Source: an uncultured Clostridia bacterium (GTDB taxonomy: Bacteria > Bacillota > Clostridia > Oscillospirales > Ruminococcaceae). From it: 6,214 bases of DNA. Positions 5,138-6,214 of this stretch are shown here, in pieces. The notes under the pieces were generated by a model that searched no databases, was not told the origin of the DNA, and saw nothing but the letters and a program-made list of their open reading frames with translations. Each line of letters starts with the position of its first letter. Within the stretch, counting starts at the first letter, position 1. A program made the position numbers and the translations under genes. The stretch covers positions 1 through 6,214 of the forward strand of contig CALLQM010000038.1 in assembly GCA_938014855.1 (NCBI GenBank). The letters are read 5' to 3'.

Positions 5138-6004
5138 ATGCAAGCATTTTTAAAATACAAAAAAAGAATCCTCAATTTCATCATGGTGACACTGGGATGT
5201 GTCTTTTTTGCCCTGTCCGTCGATTTGTTCCTAGATCCTTCCCAAATTGCGCCGGGGGGATTTTCTGGACTTGCCATGGTGGTTAAATACCTCACCGGAC
5301 TGCCCATCGGAGCGGTGGTTCTAGCCATGAACATCCCTCTGCTGATCATGGCGTTTTTAAAGCTGGGGAACCACTTTCTCCTTTACACCGCCTATGCCAC
5401 CATTCTCTCGTCCGTTCTCATAGATCTATGGGCCTTTCTGCCCGCATTTACCCAAGATCTTCTGCTTGCCTCGATCTACGGCGGCGTTTTGATGGGCGCG
5501 GGGCTTGGGATGGTGTTCGCCGGCAACGCGACCACCGGCGGCAGCGATATCATCAGCCGGCTGGTGCGCCTGCGCTATCCGCAGCTTCAGCTCGGCAAGA
5601 TCCTCCTGCTGGTGGACTGCATCATCATCGCCATTTCCGCCTCGGTCTTTCACGATATCAACCGCGCGCTTTACGCGGTGATTTCGCTTTATGTCAGCTC
5701 CCTGCTCATTGATATGATCATGAACGGGCTGGATTATGCCACCATGATCTTTATTGTCTCCGATCATTCCGAAAAAATTGCCAGTGCCATCCAAGAAAAT
5801 CTCGAGCGCGGCGCCACCTATCTGGACGGCCGGGGCGCTTATGGCGGTACGCATAAACAGGTGATTCTCTGCACCGTTAAGCGCAACGAGTCGTCCGCCC
5901 TTTATAATATTGTACACACCATCGATCCCAACGCCTTTTTGATCGCGTCGGAAGCGCATCAGGTGTTTGGAAATGGGTTTTCTCTTTACCGAAAGAGGGG
6001 ATGA
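5138..6004 (+). CDS. YitT-family membrane protein (DUF161/DUF2179)
   Basis: Member of the widespread Firmicutes YitT family, whose molecular function is not settled. The 288 residues comprise an N-terminal part with about five membrane helices (roughly 14-32, 55-75, 82-101, 107-128 and 155-200) and a soluble C-terminal DUF2179 domain (about 205-288). Family motifs are visible: APGGFSGLAM (38-47), GMVFAGNATTGGSDII (124-139), RGATYLDGRGAYGG (224-237) and DPNAFLIASEAHQVFGNGF (263-281). The length is normal and the gene appears intact. The start has a very G-rich ribosome binding site (AAAGGGGGGA, 5124-5133) 4-5 nt upstream. Only about 30 nt separate it from the preceding terminator and I see no clear promoter there, so its transcription may depend on read-through or on a promoter I cannot recognise. 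Its last 19 bp overlap the end of the convergent HAD hydrolase gene. Confidence 0.94.
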   Translation: MQAFLKYKKRILNFIMVTLGCVFFALSVDLFLDPSQIAPGGFSGLAMVVKYLTGLPIGAVVLAMNIPLLIMAFLKLGNHFLLYTAYATILSSVLIDLWAFLPAFTQDLLLASIYGGVLMGAGLGMVFAGNATTGGSDIISRLVRLRYPQLQLGKILLLVDCIIIAISASVFHDINRALYAVISLYVSSLLIDMIMNGLDYATMIFIVSDHSEKIASAIQENLERGATYLDGRGAYGGTHKQVILCTVKRNESSALYNIVHTIDPNAFLIASEAHQVFGNGFSLYRKRG

Positions 6005-6214
6005 GGCACCAAACGGAAATGCGCCAGCGCTTTTGCCACCCCGTCTTTTTTGACGCTGTCGGTGACATAGTCGGCCACTTTTCCGAGCCGCGGGGAATGC
6101 TGCGCCATTGCGATGCCGGTTCCGGCCGCTTTGATCATCTCTAAATCGTTGTCGCTGTCGCCGATTGCATAGGCGCTTTCCAGCGGGAGATCCATCTGCG
6201 CTAAAAACTGTTTG
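5986..6214 (-). CDS. Cof-type HAD-superfamily hydrolase, C-terminal fragment (5' end outside window)
   Basis: Only the last 75 codons are in the window; the open frame continues past the right edge upstream of the internal Met at 6195. The residues show HAD motif IV, YAIGDSDNDLEMIKAAGTGI, followed by AMAQHSPRLGKVADYVTDS and DGVAKAL, the normal C-terminal arrangement of Cof/YbjI/YidA-type sugar-phosphate or flavin-phosphate phosphatases. The two acidic residues of GDSDND would help bind Mg2+. The last eleven residues (HFRLVPHPLFR) extend past the usual end. The stop (5986-5988) lies inside the YitT-family gene, making a 19-bp tail-to-tail overlap with no terminator between. Substrate cannot be inferred. 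Confidence 0.92.
   Translation of the reverse strand, partial: KQFLAQMDLPLESAYAIGDSDNDLEMIKAAGTGIAMAQHSPRLGKVADYVTDSVKKDGVAKALAHFRLVPHPLFR

Noticed and set aside
4538..5143. Minus-strand 201-residue open frame
   Set aside because: Antisense to the transporter gene; composition rich in His/Asp/Arg typical of the reverse complement of membrane-protein codons.
5118..5153. ATG at 5118 giving an 11-codon leader peptide overlapping the YitT-family start
   Set aside because: Very short, with poor ribosome binding site spacing and no regulatory codon pattern; the ATG at 5138 with the G-rich site is much better.
5426..5959. Minus-strand 177-residue open frame
   Set aside because: Antisense to the well-supported YitT-family gene, with no recognisable domain.

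Overview
The window looks like chromosomal DNA from an anaerobic, medium-GC Firmicute, most likely a gut-type clostridium. This is inferred from strong AGGAG/GGGGGG ribosome binding sites, consensus TTGACA-17-TATAAT promoters, a lipoprotein-type signal peptide, an anaerobic-type cobaltochelatase (CbiK family), a YitT-family protein and a bacterial neurotransmitter:sodium symporter. No species can be named from sequence alone. I see no tRNA, rRNA, CRISPR array, insertion sequence or phage gene.

Left part (1-3025, minus strand): a corrinoid-regulated operon. Reading leftward it has a weak candidate promoter, a cobalamin riboswitch (2831-2978), an intrinsic terminator immediately before the first gene, a FecCD/BtuC-type ABC permease, its ATPase, and a CbiK-type chelatase that carries a lipoprotein signal peptide and runs off the left edge. 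The three genes are tightly packed (3 and 19 nt gaps). When cobalamin is present the riboswitch should favour the terminator, so the operon is expected to be on when cobalamin is scarce. The likely job is uptake of a corrinoid, cobalt or related tetrapyrrole. The odd part is a chelatase placed outside the membrane, in the position where a substrate-binding lipoprotein would be expected.

Middle part (3040-5110): an Lrp/AsnC-family regulator (minus strand) is divergent from a sodium-coupled amino-acid transporter of the NSS/SNF family (plus strand). The shared intergenic region has two near-perfect sigma-A-type promoters back to back and four short dyad-symmetric elements spaced about two helical turns apart. 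This suggests that the regulator controls both genes in response to an amino acid. A strong hairpin terminator follows the transporter.

Right part (5138-6214): a YitT-family membrane protein (plus strand) runs tail-to-tail into the 3' end of a Cof-type HAD hydrolase (minus strand), and the two coding ends overlap by 19 bp.

The most notable items are the exported CbiK inside a cobalamin-riboswitch transporter operon and the regularly spaced dyads between the Lrp regulator and the transporter.
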